A stretch of DNA of 64,000 bases, taken from assembly GCF_900113715.1 (NCBI RefSeq), contig NZ_FOQK01000001.1, forward strand, positions 95,929-159,928, read 5' to 3'. A program made the translations under genes and the position numbers. Below are positions 19,174-29,699 of this stretch, one piece after another. The first letter of the stretch is position 1. Each line of letters starts with the position of its first letter. Source of the stretch: Pseudoselenomonas ruminantium. GTDB lineage: Bacteria; Bacillota; Negativicutes; Selenomonadales; Selenomonadaceae. Below the pieces are notes generated by a model, which did no database searches, was not told the origin of the DNA, and saw only the letters and a list, made by a program, of their open reading frames with translations.

Positions 19174-20367
19174 ATGGCTAAAGAAAAGTTTGAGAGAACT
19201 AAACCGCATGTTAACATCGGCACCATTGGTCACGTTGACCATGGCAAGACGACGCTGACGGCTGCAATCACGAAAGTTCTGTCCGAGACGGAAGGCTGCA
19301 AGGCTGCTTTCGAGGATTACGCTGATATCGATAAGGCTCCGGAGGAGCGTGAGCGCGGTATCACCATCAACACGGCACACGTTGAGTATGAGACGCAGAA
19401 ACGTCATTATGCACACGTTGACTGCCCGGGCCATGCTGACTATGTCAAGAACATGATCACTGGTGCTGCTCAGATGGATGGTGCTATCCTGGTTGTTTCC
19501 GCTGCTGATGGCCCGATGCCGCAGACGCGTGAGCACATCCTGCTCGCTCGCCAGGTTGGTGTTCCGGCAATCGTTGTCTTCCTGAACAAGGTTGACCAGG
19601 TTGACGATGAGGAGCTCCTGGAGCTCGTAGAGATGGAAGTTCGCGAGCTGCTCTCCAGCTACGAATTCCCTGGCGATGACATTCCGGTCGTTGCTGGTTC
19701 CGCTCTGAAAGCTCTCGAGGGCGATGCTGACATGAAGGCTAAGATCGTTGAGCTCATGAACGCTGTTGATGAGTACATCCCGACGCCGGAGCGTGACACG
19801 GATAAACCGTTCCTCATGCCGGTCGAGGACGTATTCACGATCACTGGCCGTGGTACGGTTGCTACGGGCCGTGTTGAGCGTGGCGAGCTGAAACTGAACG
19901 ATACGGTTGAGATCGTTGGTCTTCAGGACGAGCCGAAATCCACGGTTGTTACGGGTATCGAGATGTTCCGTAAGATGCTCGATAGCGCTGTTGCTGGTGA
20001 TAACATCGGTGCTCTGCTCCGTGGTATCGACCGCAAAGAGATCGAGCGTGGCCAGGTTCTCGCTAAGCCGGGCACGATTCATCCGCATACGAAGTTCAAA
20101 GCGCAGGTCTATGTCCTGACGAAAGAAGAGGGTGGCCGTCATACGCCGTTCTTCACGAACTATCGTCCGCAGTTCTACTTCCGTACGACTGACGTTACGG
20201 GCGTTGTTTCCCTGCCGGAAGGCACGGAGATGGTTATGCCTGGCGATAACATCGAGATGGATGTTGAGCTCATTACCCCGATCGCTATCGAGAAGGGTCT
20301 CCGCTTCGCTATCCGCGAGGGTGGTCACACGGTTGGTGCTGGCCGCGTAACGGAAGTTGAAGGCTAA
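19174..20367 (+). CDS. tuf: Elongation factor Tu
   Basis: GTPase that brings aminoacyl-tRNA to the ribosome, 397 residues. G-motifs [30 protein letters not shown] and NKVD are intact, and the C-terminal domain carries the family end block [18 protein letters not shown] 19174 lies behind GGGAGG. It closes the str operon, and a terminator-like hairpin follows within 50 bases. Only this copy is in the window; a second copy elsewhere cannot be excluded. Confidence 0.98.
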   Translation: MAKEKFERTKPHVNIGTIGHVDHGKTTLTAAITKVLSETEGCKAAFEDYADIDKAPEERERGITINTAHVEYETQKRHYAHVDCPGHADYVKNMITGAAQMDGAILVVSAADGPMPQTREHILLARQVGVPAIVVFLNKVDQVDDEELLELVEMEVRELLSSYEFPGDDIPVVAGSALKALEGDADMKAKIVELMNAVDEYIPTPERDTDKPFLMPVEDVFTITGRGTVATGRVERGELKLNDTVEIVGLQDEPKSTVVTGIEMFRKMLDSAVAGDNIGALLRGIDRKEIERGQVLAKPGTIHPHTKFKAQVYVLTKEEGGRHTPFFTNYRPQFYFRTTDVTGVVSLPEGTEMVMPGDNIEMDVELITPIAIEKGLRFAIREGGHTVGAGRVTEVEG

Positions 20368-20391
20368 TTTCCAAGTCAATTAAACCATAGG

Positions 20392-20422
20392 TAAGAGCGG
20401 CGCTCGCGTCGCTCTTATTTAA
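20392..20422 (+). terminator. Terminator or attenuator after tuf
   Basis: Stem TAAGAGCG/CGCTCTTA with an inner CGC/GCG extension followed by TTTAAAG; it separates the str and S10 blocks. Confidence 0.6.
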
Positions 20423-20540
20423 AGGTTTAAAATAATATGGTACCCCCCAATGCGATGACGTGGCAGATGGCTCGGCATTGTCCGAGGGAACTGTTACGGA
20501 GAAATGTTTGGGCCGAGAGTCCGGACGATAAGGAGGAAAA
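20423..20540 (+). promoter_or_regulatory. Structured leader of the S10 operon
   Basis: The 177-base gap between tuf and rpsJ holds, after the terminator, several possible stems: CTCGG/CCGAG (closing CATTGT), CTCGGC near 20472 with GCCGAG near 20512, and the self-complementary TCCGGA before the ribosome-binding site. It is the only long gap in the tuf-adk stretch and may control S10 operon expression, as the L4-responsive leader does in E. coli; no sequence match to that leader is claimed. Confidence 0.4.
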
Positions 20541-20544
20541 ACAA

Positions 20545-20856
20545 TTGTCTAAGAATCAAAAGATTAGAATCCGTTTGAAGGCTTATGATCATAAAGCCCT
20601 CGATCAGAGCGCAGTAAAGATTGTGGATACTGCAAAGAAGACTGGTGCAATGGTATCCGGTCCGATTCCACTCCCGACGGAGAAAAATATCTACACGATT
20701 TTGCGTTCCCCGCATGTCAATAAGGATTCCCGCGAGCAGTTCGAAATGAGAACGCATAAGCGTCTTATCGACATCCTGCAGCCGACGAACAAGACGGTAG
20801 ATGCGCTGATGCGCCTTGACCTTCCGGCTGGTGTAGACATCGAAATCAAATTATAA
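20545..20856 (+). CDS. rpsJ: 30S ribosomal protein S10
   Basis: Protein of the 30S head, also NusE in antitermination complexes, 103 residues. The N-terminus [16 protein letters not shown] and the block [12 protein letters not shown] are diagnostic. The start is TTG 20545 behind AAGGAGGAAAAACAA; the frame is open upstream to 20437 but that part is the structured leader. First gene of the S10 block, 18 bases before rplC. Confidence 0.97.
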   Translation: MSKNQKIRIRLKAYDHKALDQSAVKIVDTAKKTGAMVSGPIPLPTEKNIYTILRSPHVNKDSREQFEMRTHKRLIDILQPTNKTVDALMRLDLPAGVDIEIKL

Positions 20857-20874
20857 TCCGAGGAGGTGGAATGA

Positions 20875-21519
20875 ATGTCTAAAGCAATTTTAGGTAGAAA
20901 ACTGGGCATGACTCAGATCTTCACGGAAGAGGGCAAAGTTGTTCCTGTTACGGTTGTTGAGTCTGGTAACAACATCGTTATCCAGAACAAGACGGTCGAG
21001 AATGACGGTTACAACGCTGTTCAGCTTGGCTTCGGTGAAGTTAAGGAATTCAAAGTAAATAAACCAATGAAGGGTCATTTCGCTAAAGCTGGTGTTAAGC
21101 CGGTCAAATTCATCCGCGAGATGCGTCTTCAGGATCCTTCTGAATACAAAGTCGGTGATTCCATCGGCGTTGACATATTTAGTGCTGGAGAATTAGTCGA
21201 TGTTACTGGTACTTCCAAAGGTAAAGGTTTTGCCGGCGGTATCAAACGTCACAACTTCGCCCGTGGTCCTATGGGACATGGTTCCAAATCCCACCGCGAG
21301 CCGGGCTCGACTGGTGCAATGATTTCCGGTCCTGGCGGACGCGTGCTCAAAGGCAAGAAACTGCCGGGCCGCATGGGTGGCGAGCGCGTTACGGTTCAGC
21401 GCCTCACGGTTGTCCGTGTTGATGCAGACCGCAACCTGATTCTCATCAAGGGCGCAATTCCGGGCCCGAAGAAGAGCTTCGTTGTGATCAAAAATACCGT
21501 TAAACCGGGCAAAAACTAA
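20875..21519 (+). CDS. rplC: 50S ribosomal protein L3
   Basis: Early-assembly protein near the peptidyl transferase centre, 214 residues. The finger with [22 protein letters not shown], whose tip reaches the catalytic centre, is fully conserved, and the N-terminus [13 protein letters not shown] is typical. ATG 20875 has GAGGAGG 8 bases upstream. Second gene of the S10 block. Confidence 0.98.
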   Translation: MSKAILGRKLGMTQIFTEEGKVVPVTVVESGNNIVIQNKTVENDGYNAVQLGFGEVKEFKVNKPMKGHFAKAGVKPVKFIREMRLQDPSEYKVGDSIGVDIFSAGELVDVTGTSKGKGFAGGIKRHNFARGPMGHGSKSHREPGSTGAMISGPGGRVLKGKKLPGRMGGERVTVQRLTVVRVDADRNLILIKGAIPGPKKSFVVIKNTVKPGKN

Positions 21520-21542
21520 TTGGAAGGAGGATAACCTAAATT

Positions 21543-22166
21543 ATGGCTACAGTAGCAGTTTATGACATCACCAACAAACAGGTTGGCGATATCGAATTGA
21601 ATGACAGCATCTTCGGCGTAGAGATGAACGCAGGTCTTCTCCATCAGGCCGTTGTAATGCAGCTTGCAGCACAGCGTCTCGGCACGCATGCAACCAAGAC
21701 GAGAAGCTTCGTTCGTGGTGGCGGCCGCAAGCCTTGGAAGCAGAAAGGCACGGGTCGTGCTCGTGCTGGTTCGACGCGCAGCCCGCTGTGGGTCGGCGGT
21801 GGTACGGTCTTCGGTCCGCATCCGCGTAAGTACGCTTTCACGATGCCGCGCAAACAGCGCCGTCTCGCTATCAAATGCGCACTTTCCGATAAAGTTAAGA
21901 GCGGTGAGCTCGTAGTTCTCGACAGCCTCGATTTCGATGCTCCGAAGACGAGCCAGGTCGTCAAGATGCTTGGCGATTTCAGCGTTGACTCCAAAGCTCT
22001 CCTCATCACTTGCGATGAAGCTGAGAACGTAGAGAAGTCCGCACGCAACATTCCGGGTGTAAAAGCTATCAACACGATGGGCCTGAATGTCTTTGATATC
22101 CTGAATCATGACAAGCTGTTCATCACGAAGGATGCCATCACCCGCATCGAGGAGGTATTCGCATAA
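21543..22166 (+). CDS. rplD: 50S ribosomal protein L4
   Basis: Lines the exit tunnel and is the autogenous repressor of the S10 operon in enterobacteria; 207 residues. The extended loop with [19 protein letters not shown] and [15 protein letters not shown], site of macrolide-resistance changes in other species, looks unaltered. AAGGAGG precedes ATG 21543. The stop overlaps the rplW start by one base (TAATG), implying translational coupling. Confidence 0.98.
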   Translation: MATVAVYDITNKQVGDIELNDSIFGVEMNAGLLHQAVVMQLAAQRLGTHATKTRSFVRGGGRKPWKQKGTGRARAGSTRSPLWVGGGTVFGPHPRKYAFTMPRKQRRLAIKCALSDKVKSGELVVLDSLDFDAPKTSQVVKMLGDFSVDSKALLITCDEAENVEKSARNIPGVKAINTMGLNVFDILNHDKLFITKDAITRIEEVFA

Positions 22167-22447
22167 TGGAAGCACGTGATATCCTGATCCGTCCGCTGAT
22201 CACTGAGAGAACGACTCAGCTCATGGCTGAGGGCAAATACGTCTTCGTTGTTGCGAAAGCAGCCAACAAGATTGAGATTGCTAAAGCTGTCGCTGAAGTT
22301 TTCAACGTCAAAGTTGAGAAAGTCAACACGGTCAACGTACTGGGCAAAACGAAACGCATGGGCCGCACGATGGGCAAGCGTTCTGACTATAAAAAAGCTA
22401 TCGTAAAGCTCGCTGCTGGCGAAAGCATCGAGTTCTTCGAAGCATAA
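22166..22447 (+). CDS. rplW: 50S ribosomal protein L23
   Basis: Exit-tunnel protein that docks trigger factor and SRP, 93 residues. The N-terminal [15 protein letters not shown] and the block [18 protein letters not shown] are diagnostic. It shares the base A at 22166 with the rplD stop codon. rplB follows after 23 bases. Confidence 0.97.
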   Translation: MEARDILIRPLITERTTQLMAEGKYVFVVAKAANKIEIAKAVAEVFNVKVEKVNTVNVLGKTKRMGRTMGKRSDYKKAIVKLAAGESIEFFEA

Positions 22448-22470
22448 TCGAGAAAAGGAGGTACATTTAA

Positions 22471-23298
22471 GTGGCAGTAAAGAGTTTTAAACCATATTCT
22501 GCAGGCCGTCGCTTCATGACCGTCGCTTCGTTCGACGAGATCACGGCAAGCAAGCCTGAGAAATCCCTGACTGAGCGCCTGACGAAAAAAGGCGGCCGTA
22601 ATCAGCAGGGTCGCCTGACCGTTCGCCATCAGGGTGGCGGCCATAAGCGTCTTTATCGCGTGATCGACTTCAAACGCACGAAAGACGGTATCCCGGCTCG
22701 CGTCGCTACCATCGAGTACGACCCGAACCGCAGCGCACGCATCGCTCTCCTCAACTATGTGGATGGTGAGAAGCGCTACATCCTCGCACCGAATGGTCTC
22801 AAGGTTGGTGACAAGGTTGTTTCCGGTCCGGACGCTGACATCAAAGTCGGTAACGCTCTTCCGCTGAAGAACATTCCGGTTGGTACGACGATTCACAACA
22901 TCGAGCTCAAGATCGGCAAGGGCGCACAGCTCGTCCGCAGTGCTGGTACTTCGGCTCAGCTCATGGCTAAGGAAGGCGATTATGCACTCCTCCGCATGCC
23001 GTCTGGCGAGCTCCGCAAGGTTCATATCAACTGCCGTGCAACGATCGGTGAAGTTGGTAACCTCGAGCATGAGAACATCACGATCGGTAAAGCAGGCCGT
23101 AACCGTTGGCTGGGCGTTCGTCCGGAGAACCGTGGTACTGCAATGAACCCGAATGACCATCCGCATGGTGGTGGTGAGGGTCGTTCCCCAGTCGGCCGCA
23201 AGAACCCTGTTACGAAATGGGGCAAATGCGCTATGGGTGCCAAGACTCGTCGCAAGAAAGCTTCGGATCGTCTCATCGTCAAAGGACGTACGAAATAA
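22471..23298 (+). CDS. rplB: 50S ribosomal protein L2
   Basis: Large 23S rRNA-binding protein needed for subunit joining, 275 residues. The C-terminal [19 protein letters not shown] contains the essential histidine of peptidyl-transferase reconstitution. The start is GTG 22471 behind AAAAGGAGG. The 52-base gap to rpsS carries a small CAGGC/GCCTG hairpin (about 23311-23331). Confidence 0.98.
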   Translation: MAVKSFKPYSAGRRFMTVASFDEITASKPEKSLTERLTKKGGRNQQGRLTVRHQGGGHKRLYRVIDFKRTKDGIPARVATIEYDPNRSARIALLNYVDGEKRYILAPNGLKVGDKVVSGPDADIKVGNALPLKNIPVGTTIHNIELKIGKGAQLVRSAGTSAQLMAKEGDYALLRMPSGELRKVHINCRATIGEVGNLEHENITIGKAGRNRWLGVRPENRGTAMNPNDHPHGGGEGRSPVGRKNPVTKWGKCAMGAKTRRKKASDRLIVKGRTK

Positions 23299-23350
23299 TC
23301 ATAGAAATCGACAGGCAGCCTGATGCCGCCTGACGAAAGGAGGAGACACT

Positions 23351-23632
23351 TTGTCAAGATCTATTAAAAAGGGACCTTACGTTGCAGAAAGCCTCATGAA
23401 GAAAATCGAGGCTCTCAACGAAGCTAACGATAAAAAAGTTGTAAAGACCTGGTCGAGAAGCTCCACGATTTTCCCTGATTTCGTCGGTCATACGATTGCC
23501 GTTCATGACGGCCGCAAACATGTACCGGTTTATGTCACGGAAGATATGGTTGGTCATAAGCTCGGCGAGTTCGCACCGACCCGCACGTTCAAGGGTCATG
23601 CAGGCGAAGAGCGCAAGACTTCACTGAAATAA
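23351..23632 (+). CDS. rpsS: 30S ribosomal protein S19
   Basis: Head protein contacting S13 and A-site tRNA, 93 residues. [17 protein letters not shown] and the block [20 protein letters not shown] are canonical. The start is TTG 23351 behind AAAGGAGGAG. Position between rplB and rplV is universal. Confidence 0.97.
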   Translation: MSRSIKKGPYVAESLMKKIEALNEANDKKVVKTWSRSSTIFPDFVGHTIAVHDGRKHVPVYVTEDMVGHKLGEFAPTRTFKGHAGEERKTSLK

Positions 23633-23653
23633 TTTTGCGAAAGGAGCATACTT

Positions 23654-23989
23654 GTGGAATCTAAAGCAGTAGCTAAATATGTTCGCATCACTCCGCGCAA
23701 AGTTCGTGTAGTCCTGGATCTTATCCGTGGCAAGAACGTTGCAGAGGCATTTGCGATCTTGAAATTCACGCCGAAAGCTGGCGCTGATGTTGTAGAGAAG
23801 GTTCTGCGTTCTGCTGTTGCAAACGCTGAGAACAATTTTGATATGGACGTCGACAAGCTGGTCGTTAAGACGGCTTTCGCTGACCAGGGTCCGACGCTTA
23901 AGCGTATCCATCCGCGTTCCCGTGGACAGGCTTTCAAAATCTTGAAACGCACGTCCCATGTAACCATCGTCGTAGACGAGATGAACTAA
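23654..23989 (+). CDS. rplV: 50S ribosomal protein L22
   Basis: Its beta-hairpin lines the tunnel opposite L4; 111 residues. The hairpin block [19 protein letters not shown] is intact, without the deletions known from macrolide-resistant strains. GTG 23654 starts the gene behind AAAGGAG. rpsC follows after 16 bases. Confidence 0.97.
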   Translation: MESKAVAKYVRITPRKVRVVLDLIRGKNVAEAFAILKFTPKAGADVVEKVLRSAVANAENNFDMDVDKLVVKTAFADQGPTLKRIHPRSRGQAFKILKRTSHVTIVVDEMN

Positions 23990-24005
23990 GAAGGAGGGAA
24001 ACGGA

Positions 24006-24674
24006 TTGGGTCAGAAAGTAAATCCGCATGGTATTCGCCTTGGCATCGTCAAGACTTGGGATGCTAAGTGGTATGCAGATAAAGATTTTGCAGATAACCT
24101 GCATGAAGATATTAAAATCCGTGACTATCTGAAGCAGAGCCTTCAGGCAGCCGGTGTGTCCAGAATCGAGACGGAGCGCAGCAAAAACCGTCTGAAGCTC
24201 ACGATCCATACGGCTAAGCCGGGTATGGTAATCGGCCGCGGTGGTTCGGGCATCGAGCAGATCAAAGAGGGTCTGAAGAAATACACGGAAAAACGTGTTG
24301 ACATCAATATTGCTGAAATCAAACAGCCGGATATGGATGCTACTCTCGTTGCTGAGAACATCGCTCAGCAGCTGGAGCGCCGCATCGCTTTCCGCCGTGC
24401 AATGAAGCAGGCCGTTGGCCGCACGATGCGTCTTGGTGCTAAAGGTATCAAGGTTGCACTCGGTGGTCGTCTCGGCGGCGCAGAGATTGCTCGTAAGGAG
24501 TCCTACCGCGAAGGCAGCATTCCTCTTCACACGCTGCGTGCTGATATCGACTATGGTACGGCAACGGCACATACGACTTACGGCGACATCGGCGTAAAAG
24601 TATGGATCTTCAAGGGTGAAGTTCTTCCGGAAAGAAAGCAGCGCAAGGCTGTAGCTGAAGGGAGCGAAGCTTAA
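24006..24674 (+). CDS. rpsC: 30S ribosomal protein S3
   Basis: mRNA-entry protein with helicase role together with S4 and S5, 222 residues. N-terminal [13 protein letters not shown], the KH motif [12 protein letters not shown] and the C-terminal [19 protein letters not shown] are all visible. The start is TTG 24006 behind AAGGAGG. The stop overlaps the rplP ATG by one base (TAATG). Confidence 0.98.
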   Translation: MGQKVNPHGIRLGIVKTWDAKWYADKDFADNLHEDIKIRDYLKQSLQAAGVSRIETERSKNRLKLTIHTAKPGMVIGRGGSGIEQIKEGLKKYTEKRVDINIAEIKQPDMDATLVAENIAQQLERRIAFRRAMKQAVGRTMRLGAKGIKVALGGRLGGAEIARKESYREGSIPLHTLRADIDYGTATAHTTYGDIGVKVWIFKGEVLPERKQRKAVAEGSEA

Positions 24675-25117
24675 TGTTATTACCAAAGAGAGTAAAATAT
24701 CGCAAACAGTTCCGTGGCCGTATGAAGGGTAAAGCTCATCGCGGCAACACGGTTAGCCATGGTGAGTATGGTCTGGTCGCTCTTGAGCCGGCTTGGATCA
24801 CGAACCGCCAGATCGAGGCTGCTCGTATCGCTATGACCCGTTACATCAAACGTGGCGGTCAGGTTTGGATCAAAATTTTCCCGGATAAGCCGGTAACGGC
24901 TAAACCGGCTGAGACCCGCATGGGTTCCGGTAAAGGTTCGCCGGAGTACTGGGTTGCAGTTGTTAAGCCGGGCCGCGTCCTCTTCGAGATGGATGGCGTA
25001 TCCCGTGAAGTTGCTCAGGAAGCAATGCGTCTTGCAGGCCATAAGCTGCCGATCAAGACGAAGTTCGTTGTCAAAGAAGAGACTAAAGCAGAGGGCGGTG
25101 AAGTAAATGAAGGTTAA
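24674..25117 (+). CDS. rplP: 50S ribosomal protein L16
   Basis: A-site protein of the large subunit, 147 residues. [20 protein letters not shown] and [19 protein letters not shown] are diagnostic; the latter holds the arginine that is hydroxylated in some bacteria. It is coupled to rpsC at its start and overlaps rpmC by 11 bases at its end. The C-terminus is about ten residues longer than in E. coli ([12 protein letters not shown]). Confidence 0.98.
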   Translation: MLLPKRVKYRKQFRGRMKGKAHRGNTVSHGEYGLVALEPAWITNRQIEAARIAMTRYIKRGGQVWIKIFPDKPVTAKPAETRMGSGKGSPEYWVAVVKPGRVLFEMDGVSREVAQEAMRLAGHKLPIKTKFVVKEETKAEGGEVNEG

Positions 25118-25301
25118 TGAGATTCGTGAGATGAGTGCTGACGAGCTTAACCAGAAACTTGCTTCGCTCAAAGAGGAACTGTTCAACCTCCGTTTCCAGC
25201 TCGCTACTGGCCAGCTTGAGAACCCGATGCGTATCAAAGAAGTAAAGAAGACGATCGCCCGTATCAAGACGATCCAGCGCGAGACTGAGCTCAAGGCTTA
25301 A
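25107..25301 (+). CDS. rpmC: 50S ribosomal protein L29
   Basis: Small helical-hairpin protein near the exit tunnel, 64 residues, with [20 protein letters not shown] and [18 protein letters not shown] 25107 lies inside the end of rplP, so it relies on coupling and a weak GGCGGTGA ribosome-binding site. Confidence 0.96.
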   Translation: MKVNEIREMSADELNQKLASLKEELFNLRFQLATGQLENPMRIKEVKKTIARIKTIQRETELKA

Positions 25302-25337
25302 TCGCAAACTGATATGCAGAAGGAAGGAGGCTCCCTA

Positions 25338-25595
25338 ATGAGCGAAAGAAACGTACGTAAAGTAAGAATCGGTAAAGTCATTTCCGATAAAATGGATAAA
25401 ACGGTTGTTGTTGCTATCGAGGAACTCGAGCAGCATAAACTGTACAAAAAACCGGTAAAGAGAACGGTTAAGTTCCATGCCCATGATGAGAAAAACGATG
25501 CTCATGTTGGCGATAAGGTTTCCCTGATGGAGACGCGCCCGCTGTCCAAGACGAAACGTTGGAGAGTTGTTGAAGTAATCGAGAGAGCTAAATAA
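25338..25595 (+). CDS. rpsQ: 30S ribosomal protein S17
   Basis: OB-fold 16S rRNA-binding protein, 85 residues, with [32 protein letters not shown] and [20 protein letters not shown] 25338 follows GGAAGGAGGCTCCCTA; an in-frame ATG at 25314 is upstream of that site and is rejected. Confidence 0.97.
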   Translation: MSERNVRKVRIGKVISDKMDKTVVVAIEELEQHKLYKKPVKRTVKFHAHDEKNDAHVGDKVSLMETRPLSKTKRWRVVEVIERAK

Positions 25596-25625
25596 TCCAA
25601 AAAAATCGAAGAAGGAGGTCAAACA

Positions 25626-25994
25626 ATGATCCAACAGCAAACAATCCTGAATGTTGGCGACAACACTGGCGCAAAAGAAATCATGTGCATCCGTGTTCTC
25701 GGCGGTTCCTATCGCAAATACGCTAACATTGGTGATATCATCGTAGCTGCAGTCAAATCGGCTGCTCCTGGCGGCACGGTCAAGAAGGGCGATGTCGTTA
25801 AGGCAGTTGTTGTCCGCAGCGTAAAGGGCCTGCGCCGCAGTGATGGCTCTTACATCCGTTTCGATGAGAACGCAGCAGTTATCATCAAAGACGACAAGAC
25901 TCCGAAAGGCACGCGTATTTTCGGACCGGTAGCTAGAGAGCTTCGCGATAAAGACTTCATGAAGATCGTATCTCTGGCTCCTGAAGTACTTTAA
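25626..25994 (+). CDS. rplN: 50S ribosomal protein L14
   Basis: Forms inter-subunit bridges and binds the silencing factor RsfS, 122 residues. [20 protein letters not shown] and [17 protein letters not shown] are canonical. GAAGGAGG lies 8 bases before ATG 25626. First gene of the classical spc block. Confidence 0.98.
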   Translation: MIQQQTILNVGDNTGAKEIMCIRVLGGSYRKYANIGDIIVAAVKSAAPGGTVKKGDVVKAVVVRSVKGLRRSDGSYIRFDENAAVIIKDDKTPKGTRIFGPVARELRDKDFMKIVSLAPEVL

Positions 25995-26012
25995 TTGTGA
26001 GGAGGTGCGATT

Positions 26013-26345
26013 TTGGCATTCGTTAAGATGAACGTAAAGAAGGGCGACACGGTCGTTGTGCTGTCCGGTAAAGATAAAGGCAAACAGGGCAAAGTCGTTA
26101 CGGCTATGCCGAAAAAAGGTAAGGTTGTTGTCGAGGGCGTCAACAAAGTAAAACGTCACACGAAACCGAACCAGAAAGCTCCGCAGGGCGGTATCCTCGT
26201 CAAAGAGGCTCCGATGCATGCTTGCAAAGTTATGCTCGTTTGCCCGGCTTGCTCCAAAGCAACGCGCGTTGCTCACAAAGAAGTCAATGGTAAGATGGTT
26301 CGCGCCTGCAAGAAATGCGGCGAAGTTATCGACCAGACGAAATAA
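26013..26345 (+). CDS. rplX: 50S ribosomal protein L24, cysteine-containing form
   Basis: Assembly initiator at the tunnel exit, 110 residues. The KOW motif [20 protein letters not shown] is at the N-terminus. The C-terminal part holds two CxxC pairs (CPAC and CKKC), a zinc-type form that Bacillus subtilis L24 lacks, so expression may depend on zinc status. The start is TTG 26013 behind GAGGAGG. Confidence 0.97.
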   Translation: MAFVKMNVKKGDTVVVLSGKDKGKQGKVVTAMPKKGKVVVEGVNKVKRHTKPNQKAPQGGILVKEAPMHACKVMLVCPACSKATRVAHKEVNGKMVRACKKCGEVIDQTK

Positions 26346-26365
26346 TCAGGAAAGGAGGAGCATAA

Positions 26366-26905
26366 GTGGATAGATTACAGGAAAAATATCAGAATGAAGT
26401 TTGCAAGGCTATGACGGAGAAGTTCGGTTACAAGAATGTCATGCAGCTTCCGAAAATCGAGAAAGTCATCATCAACATGGGTGTTGGCGAAGCTGTCGGC
26501 AATCCGAAAGCTTTGGATTCTGCTGTTGCTGATCTGACGATCATCGCTGGCCAGAAGCCGCTGCTGACTCGTGCTAAGAAATCCCTCGCTGCTTGGAAAC
26601 TGCGTGAGGGCATGCCAATCGGCTGCAAAGTAACGCTGCGTGGCACGCGTATGTACCAGTTCCTCGACAAGTTCATGAACGTAGCTTTGCCGCGCGTTCG
26701 TGACTTCCGTGGTGTAAGCGACAAGGCTTTTGATGGCCGCGGCAACTACGCTATCGGTCTCAAAGAGCAGCTCATCTTCCCGGAAATCGAGTACGATAAA
26801 ATCGACAAGATCCGTGGTATGAACATTGTTATCGTTACGACGGCACAGACGGATGAAGAAGCCAGAGAGCTCCTGAAACTCATGGGTATGCCGTTCAGTG
26901 CATAA
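26366..26905 (+). CDS. rplE: 50S ribosomal protein L5
   Basis: Binds 5S rRNA and contacts P-site tRNA, 179 residues. [18 protein letters not shown] and [20 protein letters not shown] are diagnostic. GTG 26366 starts it behind AAAGGAGGAG. Position between rplX and rpsZ is standard. Confidence 0.98.
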   Translation: MDRLQEKYQNEVCKAMTEKFGYKNVMQLPKIEKVIINMGVGEAVGNPKALDSAVADLTIIAGQKPLLTRAKKSLAAWKLREGMPIGCKVTLRGTRMYQFLDKFMNVALPRVRDFRGVSDKAFDGRGNYAIGLKEQLIFPEIEYDKIDKIRGMNIVIVTTAQTDEEARELLKLMGMPFSA

Positions 26906-26919
26906 GGAGGTAAGGAAAT

Positions 26920-27105
26920 TTGGCTAAGAAGTCTATGGTAGAGAAGTGGAGCAAAGAGCCGAAATTCTCCACGCGCGCTTATAATCGCTGCAAAATCTGC
27001 GGCCGTCCGCACGGCTACATGCGTAAATTCGACATGTGCCGTATCTGCTTCCGTGAGCAGAGCTACAAAGGTGCCATCCCTGGCGTAACCAAAGCCAGCT
27101 GGTAA
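26920..27105 (+). CDS. rpsZ: 30S ribosomal protein S14, zinc (type Z) form
   Basis: Short 61-residue S14 with a zinc ribbon: cysteines C24, C27, C40 and C43 in CKIC and CRIC. The longer zinc-free paralogue used under zinc starvation is not in this window. The start is TTG 26920, 10 bases after AAGGAGG. Confidence 0.97.
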   Translation: MAKKSMVEKWSKEPKFSTRAYNRCKICGRPHGYMRKFDMCRICFREQSYKGAIPGVTKASW

Positions 27106-27137
27106 GTATTTAAAGTTAAAAGGAGGATATCGATTCA

Positions 27138-27536
27138 ATGGCAATGACTGATCCTATTGCAGATATGCTGACTCGTTTGCGCAATGCAAACAATGTATTC
27201 CATGAGAGTGTTGAAATCCCGGGCTCCAAAGTCAAGACCGCTATCGCAGAGGTCCTGAAGGAAGAGGGTTTCATCAATGACTACACCTTCACTGAGGATG
27301 GCAAACAGGGCGTTATCTCTGTTTCCCTCAAATACGGCCCGAACCGTGAGAAGGTAATTTCCGGTATCAAACGCATCTCGAAGCCTGGTCTTCGTCAGTA
27401 TGCAAAACACAATGAGCTCCCGCGCGTTCTTGGCGGCCTCGGTATCGCTATCATTTCCACGTCCAAGGGTATCATGAGCGATAAGCAGGCTCGCAAAGCT
27501 GGTCTCGGCGGCGAAGTTGTTGCATACGTTTGGTAA
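27138..27536 (+). CDS. rpsH: 30S ribosomal protein S8
   Basis: Platform protein of the 30S subunit and translational repressor of the spc operon in E. coli, 132 residues. [15 protein letters not shown] and the end [22 protein letters not shown] are canonical. ATG 27138 follows AAAGGAGG; the second ATG (27144) would also be possible. Confidence 0.98.
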   Translation: MAMTDPIADMLTRLRNANNVFHESVEIPGSKVKTAIAEVLKEEGFINDYTFTEDGKQGVISVSLKYGPNREKVISGIKRISKPGLRQYAKHNELPRVLGGLGIAIISTSKGIMSDKQARKAGLGGEVVAYVW

Positions 27537-27560
27537 TCGAAGTAGTCAGGAGGTGTACAG

Positions 27561-28112
27561 ATGTCAAGAATTGGTAATGCACCGATTGAAATCCCAGCTG
27601 GCGTAACCGTTACGGTTGGCGAGGACAATCTGGTCAAAGTAAAGGGCCCGAAAGGTGAACTTTCCCGCCATATTCATCAGGATATGAAAGTAACCGTCGA
27701 TGGCGCAGTCTGCAAGGTTGAGCGTCCGTCCGACGATAAGAACCACAGATCTCTCCATGGTCTGTCCCGTACGCTCATTAACAACATGGTTATTGGCGTA
27801 ACGGAAGGTTTCTCCAAGAATCTCGAAATCAATGGTGTCGGCTACCGTGCTCAGCTCAAGGGCAACACGCTGAACCTCTCCCTTGGTTTCTCCCATCCGG
27901 TAGTTGTTGAGCCGCCGCAGGGCATCAAGTTCGAGTGCCCGTCGGCTAATGCTATCACGGTTTCTGGTATCGACAAGGAAGTTGTCGGCCAGATTGCTGC
28001 TGAGATCCGCAGCTTCCGTGAGCCGGAGCCGTACAAAGGCAAGGGTATCAAATATGCTGGCGAGCATATCCGTCGTAAAGAGGGTAAAGCCGGCGCTAAG
28101 GGTAAGAAATAA
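27561..28112 (+). CDS. rplF: 50S ribosomal protein L6
   Basis: Protein near the factor-binding site, 183 residues, made of two related halves. [16 protein letters not shown] at the start and the C-terminal [20 protein letters not shown] are diagnostic. AGGAGG precedes ATG 27561 by 8 bases. Confidence 0.98.
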   Translation: MSRIGNAPIEIPAGVTVTVGEDNLVKVKGPKGELSRHIHQDMKVTVDGAVCKVERPSDDKNHRSLHGLSRTLINNMVIGVTEGFSKNLEINGVGYRAQLKGNTLNLSLGFSHPVVVEPPQGIKFECPSANAITVSGIDKEVVGQIAAEIRSFREPEPYKGKGIKYAGEHIRRKEGKAGAKGKK

Positions 28113-28142
28113 GACACTGATTCGAGAAAGGAGTGAAGTTCT

Positions 28143-28502
28143 GTGCTTCTTAAAGCAGATAAGAATAAGGCACGTCAGAAACGTCATCTGCGTGTCCGCA
28201 ACCATATCGCAGGTACGGCAGCTCGTCCGCGCCTCAACGTATATCGCAGCCTGGCAAACATTTACGCTCAGGTCATCGATGATGAGAACGGTGTGACGCT
28301 CGTGTCCGCCAGCTCCCAGGATAAGGGTTTCGAGAACTACGGTGGTAACATTGAGGCAGCAAAAGCTGTTGGTGCTGCTGTTGCTAAACGTGCTCTCGAG
28401 AAGGGCATCAAAGAGGTCGTATTCGACCGCGGCGGTTATGTTTACCATGGCCGTGTCGCTGCTCTGGCTGAGGCCGCTCGTGAAGCTGGTCTCAAGTTCT
28501 AA
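28143..28502 (+). CDS. rplR: 50S ribosomal protein L18
   Basis: 5S rRNA-binding protein, 119 residues, with [18 protein letters not shown] and [23 protein letters not shown] 28143 starts it behind AAAGGAG. Basic N-terminal tail ([18 protein letters not shown]) is as in Firmicutes. Confidence 0.97.
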   Translation: MLLKADKNKARQKRHLRVRNHIAGTAARPRLNVYRSLANIYAQVIDDENGVTLVSASSQDKGFENYGGNIEAAKAVGAAVAKRALEKGIKEVVFDRGGYVYHGRVAALAEAAREAGLKF

Positions 28503-28527
28503 ATCATTGATATAAGGAGGTAAATGA

Positions 28528-29034
28528 ATGGCTAGAAATATGGACAACGAAACTCCAGAGTTCGAGGAGAAAGTTGTATATATCAATCGAGTAGCTAAAG
28601 TCGTCAAAGGCGGCCGTCGCTTCTCGTTCAGCGCCCTTGTCGTTGTTGGCAACAAGAAAGGCAAAGTCGGCGTTGGTCTCGGCAAAGCTGCTGAGGTTCC
28701 GGAGGCAATCCGTAAAGGCGTTGAGGATGCAAAGAAGAACCTCGTTGAGGTCGCTATCCTCGATGAGCGCACGATTCCGCATGAGATGGTTGGTATCTTC
28801 GGCGCTGGCCGCGTAATGCTCAAGCCAGCTGCAAAAGGTACTGGTGTCATCGCTGGCGGTCCGGCACGTGCCGTACTCGAGCTGGCAGGTATCAAAGACA
28901 TCCTGACGAAGTCCCTCGGTTCTTCCAACCCGAACAACATGGTTCGCGCAACGATGGAAGGCCTCAAAGCCCTCAAGAAGGCAGAGGCTGTTGCTGAGCT
29001 CCGTGGCAAGACGGTTCAGGAAATCTTAGGTTAA
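28528..29034 (+). CDS. rpsE: 30S ribosomal protein S5
   Basis: Fidelity protein at the mRNA entry, 168 residues. The block [20 protein letters not shown] contains the loop in which spectinomycin-resistance changes arise; nothing abnormal is seen. TAAGGAGG precedes ATG 28528. Next is rpmD after 14 bases. Confidence 0.98.
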   Translation: MARNMDNETPEFEEKVVYINRVAKVVKGGRRFSFSALVVVGNKKGKVGVGLGKAAEVPEAIRKGVEDAKKNLVEVAILDERTIPHEMVGIFGAGRVMLKPAAKGTGVIAGGPARAVLELAGIKDILTKSLGSSNPNNMVRATMEGLKALKKAEAVAELRGKTVQEILG

Positions 29035-29048
29035 TAGGAGGCTGTACA

Positions 29049-29234
29049 ATGGCAAAAGTTAAAGTTACGCTTAAGAGAAGCCTCATCGGCCGTCCGGAAA
29101 CCCAGCGCAAGACGGTTCGCGCTCTGGGCCTGCGCAAGATCAACTCTGTTGTTGAGCTGCCAGACAACCCGGCAATCCGTGGTCAGCTTCACAAAGTTGA
29201 GCATCTGATCGTTGTAGAAGAAATCGCAGACTAA
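29049..29234 (+). CDS. rpmD: 50S ribosomal protein L30
   Basis: Short bacterial L30 of 61 residues with [20 protein letters not shown] and [15 protein letters not shown]. It is present, as is usual in Firmicutes, between rpsE and rplO. AGGAGG lies 8 bases before ATG 29049. Confidence 0.97.
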   Translation: MAKVKVTLKRSLIGRPETQRKTVRALGLRKINSVVELPDNPAIRGQLHKVEHLIVVEEIAD

Positions 29235-29257
29235 TCATAGAACAGGAGGTGCACTAG

Positions 29258-29698
29258 ATGAAATTGCATGAATTACAGCCAGCAGCTGGTTCCCGTAAAG
29301 TCCGCAACCGTGTAGGCCGCGGTATTGGTTCCGGCAACGGCAAGACTTCCGGTAAAGGCATGAAGGGTCAGAACTCCCGTAGCGGCGGCGGCGTACGCAC
29401 CGGCTTCGAGGGTGGCCAGATGCCGCTTTATCGTCGTCTCCCGAAACGCGGCTTCAAGAATATCTGGGCTAAGAACTATGCTGAGGTCAACGTTGAGTCC
29501 CTGAATCGTTTTGAGGATGGTGCAACGGTTGATCCGGTTGCTCTCGTTGAGTCCGGTATCCTGAAGAACGTCCAGGATGGTATCCGCATCCTTGGTAACG
29601 GCGAGCTCACGAAGAAGCTGACGGTTCGCGCTAACGGCTTCACGAAATCCGCAGAAGAAAAGATTACGGCAGCAGGCGGTAAAGTTGAGGTGATCTGA
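29258..29698 (+). CDS. rplO: 50S ribosomal protein L15
   Basis: Late-assembly protein of the large subunit, 146 residues. The glycine-rich N-terminus ([20 protein letters not shown]) and [14 protein letters not shown] are diagnostic. Its TGA is separated from the secY GTG by a single base, so secY is translationally coupled to it. Confidence 0.98.
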   Translation: MKLHELQPAAGSRKVRNRVGRGIGSGNGKTSGKGMKGQNSRSGGGVRTGFEGGQMPLYRRLPKRGFKNIWAKNYAEVNVESLNRFEDGATVDPVALVESGILKNVQDGIRILGNGELTKKLTVRANGFTKSAEEKITAAGGKVEVI

Positions 29699-29699
29699 G

